Assembly (NCBI GenBank): GCA_905182985.1
Contig: CAJJDN010000153.1
Coordinates: forward strand, 1-64,000
Source: Paramecium sonneborni
Lineage: Eukaryota > Ciliophora > Oligohymenophorea > Peniculida > Parameciidae
Direction: 5' to 3'
Length of the DNA: 64,000 nt
Positions 62,471 to 64,000 of this stretch are shown here, in pieces. Each line of letters opens with the position of its first letter. The first letter of the stretch is position 1. Under the pieces are notes generated by a model. It was not told the DNA's origin, ran no database searches, and saw nothing but the letters and a program-made list of their open reading frames with translations. A program made the position numbers and the translations under genes.

Positions 62471-64000
62471 ATGACTGATACATTTTTATTAACTGAGGCA
62501 TAAATAACTCAAAAGAAACCGGTGTAATTGAGTCCTCCAAAGATAGAAACTGAAGCAGAGAAGAAAGAGAGACATTGGTAATAGATTTTGAGTAAAATTC
62601 TATTCAATCCTTCAAATGATGATTATTATTAAAAATGGCCAATAAAACCAGGTTTATTTGAAATGATTAAATTTTAATAGGAATATTCTTTTATAAAGCT
62701 CTTGCGTTAGGAAAATTAGCAACAGAATAGATAAAAGTGAATATTCCTGAGAGCATAATGTGTTTTGAATAAACATATATATTGATGTACACAGATCCTA
62801 TTACAGGGTAATTGATGAGAAAAACAGATATAGGTTATTAGGATTTTGAAAATAAAGTATAAAATGATTAAATTAGGTGCATCAATATCATGAAGAATAT
62901 TTGAAACGTCATGTTAAAGATGATAGATTTGATAAGAGAACTAATGTATTTGAGAATTAGGATAATCCATATATAATAAGTAGAGGTTAAACAGGATAGG
63001 ATTGGAATATGTCGAAAGCTGTATATACATTTCGATAGTAAAAAGAGAGAAAAGTTTAATTAGATAATAATAAATTAGAACAACGATTTGTTATATCAAG
63101 AGTAATGAAAGCAACAATTGTTAGACTTGTATTTTATACTAAGAATTCTAAATCTTCTCATGCTAATTACGGTTATCGAATTATGAATGTAATGGAATTA
63201 TATGATCCAAATCCAAAAAAATCAATAACCAATAAAACTACTATAAATACAGAACAATAAAATTCATTTACAATTTAATAAATAAAGGGAGTAGGATTAT
63301 ATGAATATGAGAGAGTATGTGAATAGATTGTATCTTATTTAGAGAAGAATTATCCTGTAAGAATAAGATTTGGTGTTTTTGATTTTCTATAGGACCCAGA
63401 AGGAAGAATTTGGTTATTTAATTGTAAGTAATTGATGATGGAAAATGCTATATCAATGAGTGAAATTTAAGGAGTTGGTTAAGGAAAAAGAACATTAGAT
63501 TAATTGACTTGTTCAGTTTATTGTAAATTATGTGGTATCATATTTAAAAAAGATGATGCTAGCAAAACACTTACTTATAAATTATTATGGGAATTAGTTT
63601 AACATTTAAAAAAGAGAAATAAATAATTAACAAATATCAAAGTATCTCATTTATCTACAAGACCTTGTAGAGTATGTGATGTTTGCTATATGTTAATTGT
63701 GGGAGAACATGAATTAGTAGAAATTGAATAAAAATTTGCTATGGCTTAAAATATTCCATTAGGAGATGCTATTATAAGAGTTCCTATGGATAGTAAACCA
63801 AAGCATAGACCCGCTTTATTAAATGAATAATTATATTAATGGAGATTACTCTTTTATTTGGAAATGGTTGATTTATAAGGAAGGAGATTAATAGATTTAA
63901 ATGGAAATCCTGTTGGAGATTTGAAGAATATTGTATTGTAATATCGATTACATCAATCAAAATCATCATTTAAAACACATATAATAAAAGAGGATAATTA
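62471..64000 (+). CDS. Conserved hypothetical protein, 5' part (runs off window)
   Basis: Introns at 62652-62680 (29 nt) and 62857-62876 (20 nt) give a frame of about 490 residues still open at the edge. Notable stretches: DWNMSKAVYTFRQQ, RVMKATIVRLVFY, VRIRFGVFDFLQDPEGRIWL followed by FNCKQLMMENAI, two Cys pairs (VYCKLCGIIFKKDDA and PCRVCDVCYMLIVGE) that could bind zinc, and LQGRRLIDLNGNPVGDLKN. The DPEGRIWLFNCK segment has the look of a deeply conserved motif, as in unnamed ciliary proteins, but I cannot name a family. Confidence 0.7.

Overview
The window is the left end of a ciliate macronuclear chromosome, most likely Paramecium. Base 1 opens in mixed C4A2/C3A3 telomeric repeats. Long reading frames exist only if TAA and TAG are read as glutamine with TGA as the sole stop. 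The reconstructed genes carry GT..AG introns of about 19-32 nt. DNA is very AT-rich and genes are packed tightly on both strands. Coordinates below were traced by hand with that code.

Region 1 (1-14.5 kb, subtelomere): a telomere, a small secreted beta-sandwich (F5/8 type C-like) gene that appears twice because of an unmerged assembly overlap, a giant polytopic surface protein gene (3391-12767), and an 83-bp minisatellite interrupted by a 285-nt sequencing gap.

Region 2 (15.3-29.4 kb): a 9.3-kb minus-strand gene for a NACHT-pentapeptide-WD40 STAND ATPase (NLR-like architecture), a small basic protein, a degenerate kinase with HMD in place of HRD, and an iron-type superoxide dismutase.

Region 3 (29.8-43.3 kb): a locus rearranged by inverted duplication. 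Two tandem paralogous kinases (A, B), an FHA/RING-CH protein and a DCX-like-domain kinase are followed by inverted copies (kinase C, an FHA/RING 5' fragment, a B copy, an A-tail fragment) and an old kinase relic. Kinase C keeps the full catalytic set; A has lost its glycine loop; B and its copy have lost the DFG aspartate. Two single-N junctions here, like the one at 1179, sit between perfect direct repeats of about 1.1 kb and are best read as unmerged contig overlaps.

Region 4 (43.4-64 kb): ordinary dense gene territory with two paralogous membrane hybrid histidine kinases (46.2-48.7 and 59.8-62.3 kb), two TPR/helical-repeat proteins (one TTC12-like), a type I membrane protein, an AGC-family kinase, a small protein with an RVxF-like motif, ribosomal proteins eL21 and eS26, and a conserved protein running off the right edge.

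No CRISPR array, integrase, transposase or tRNA was recognised.
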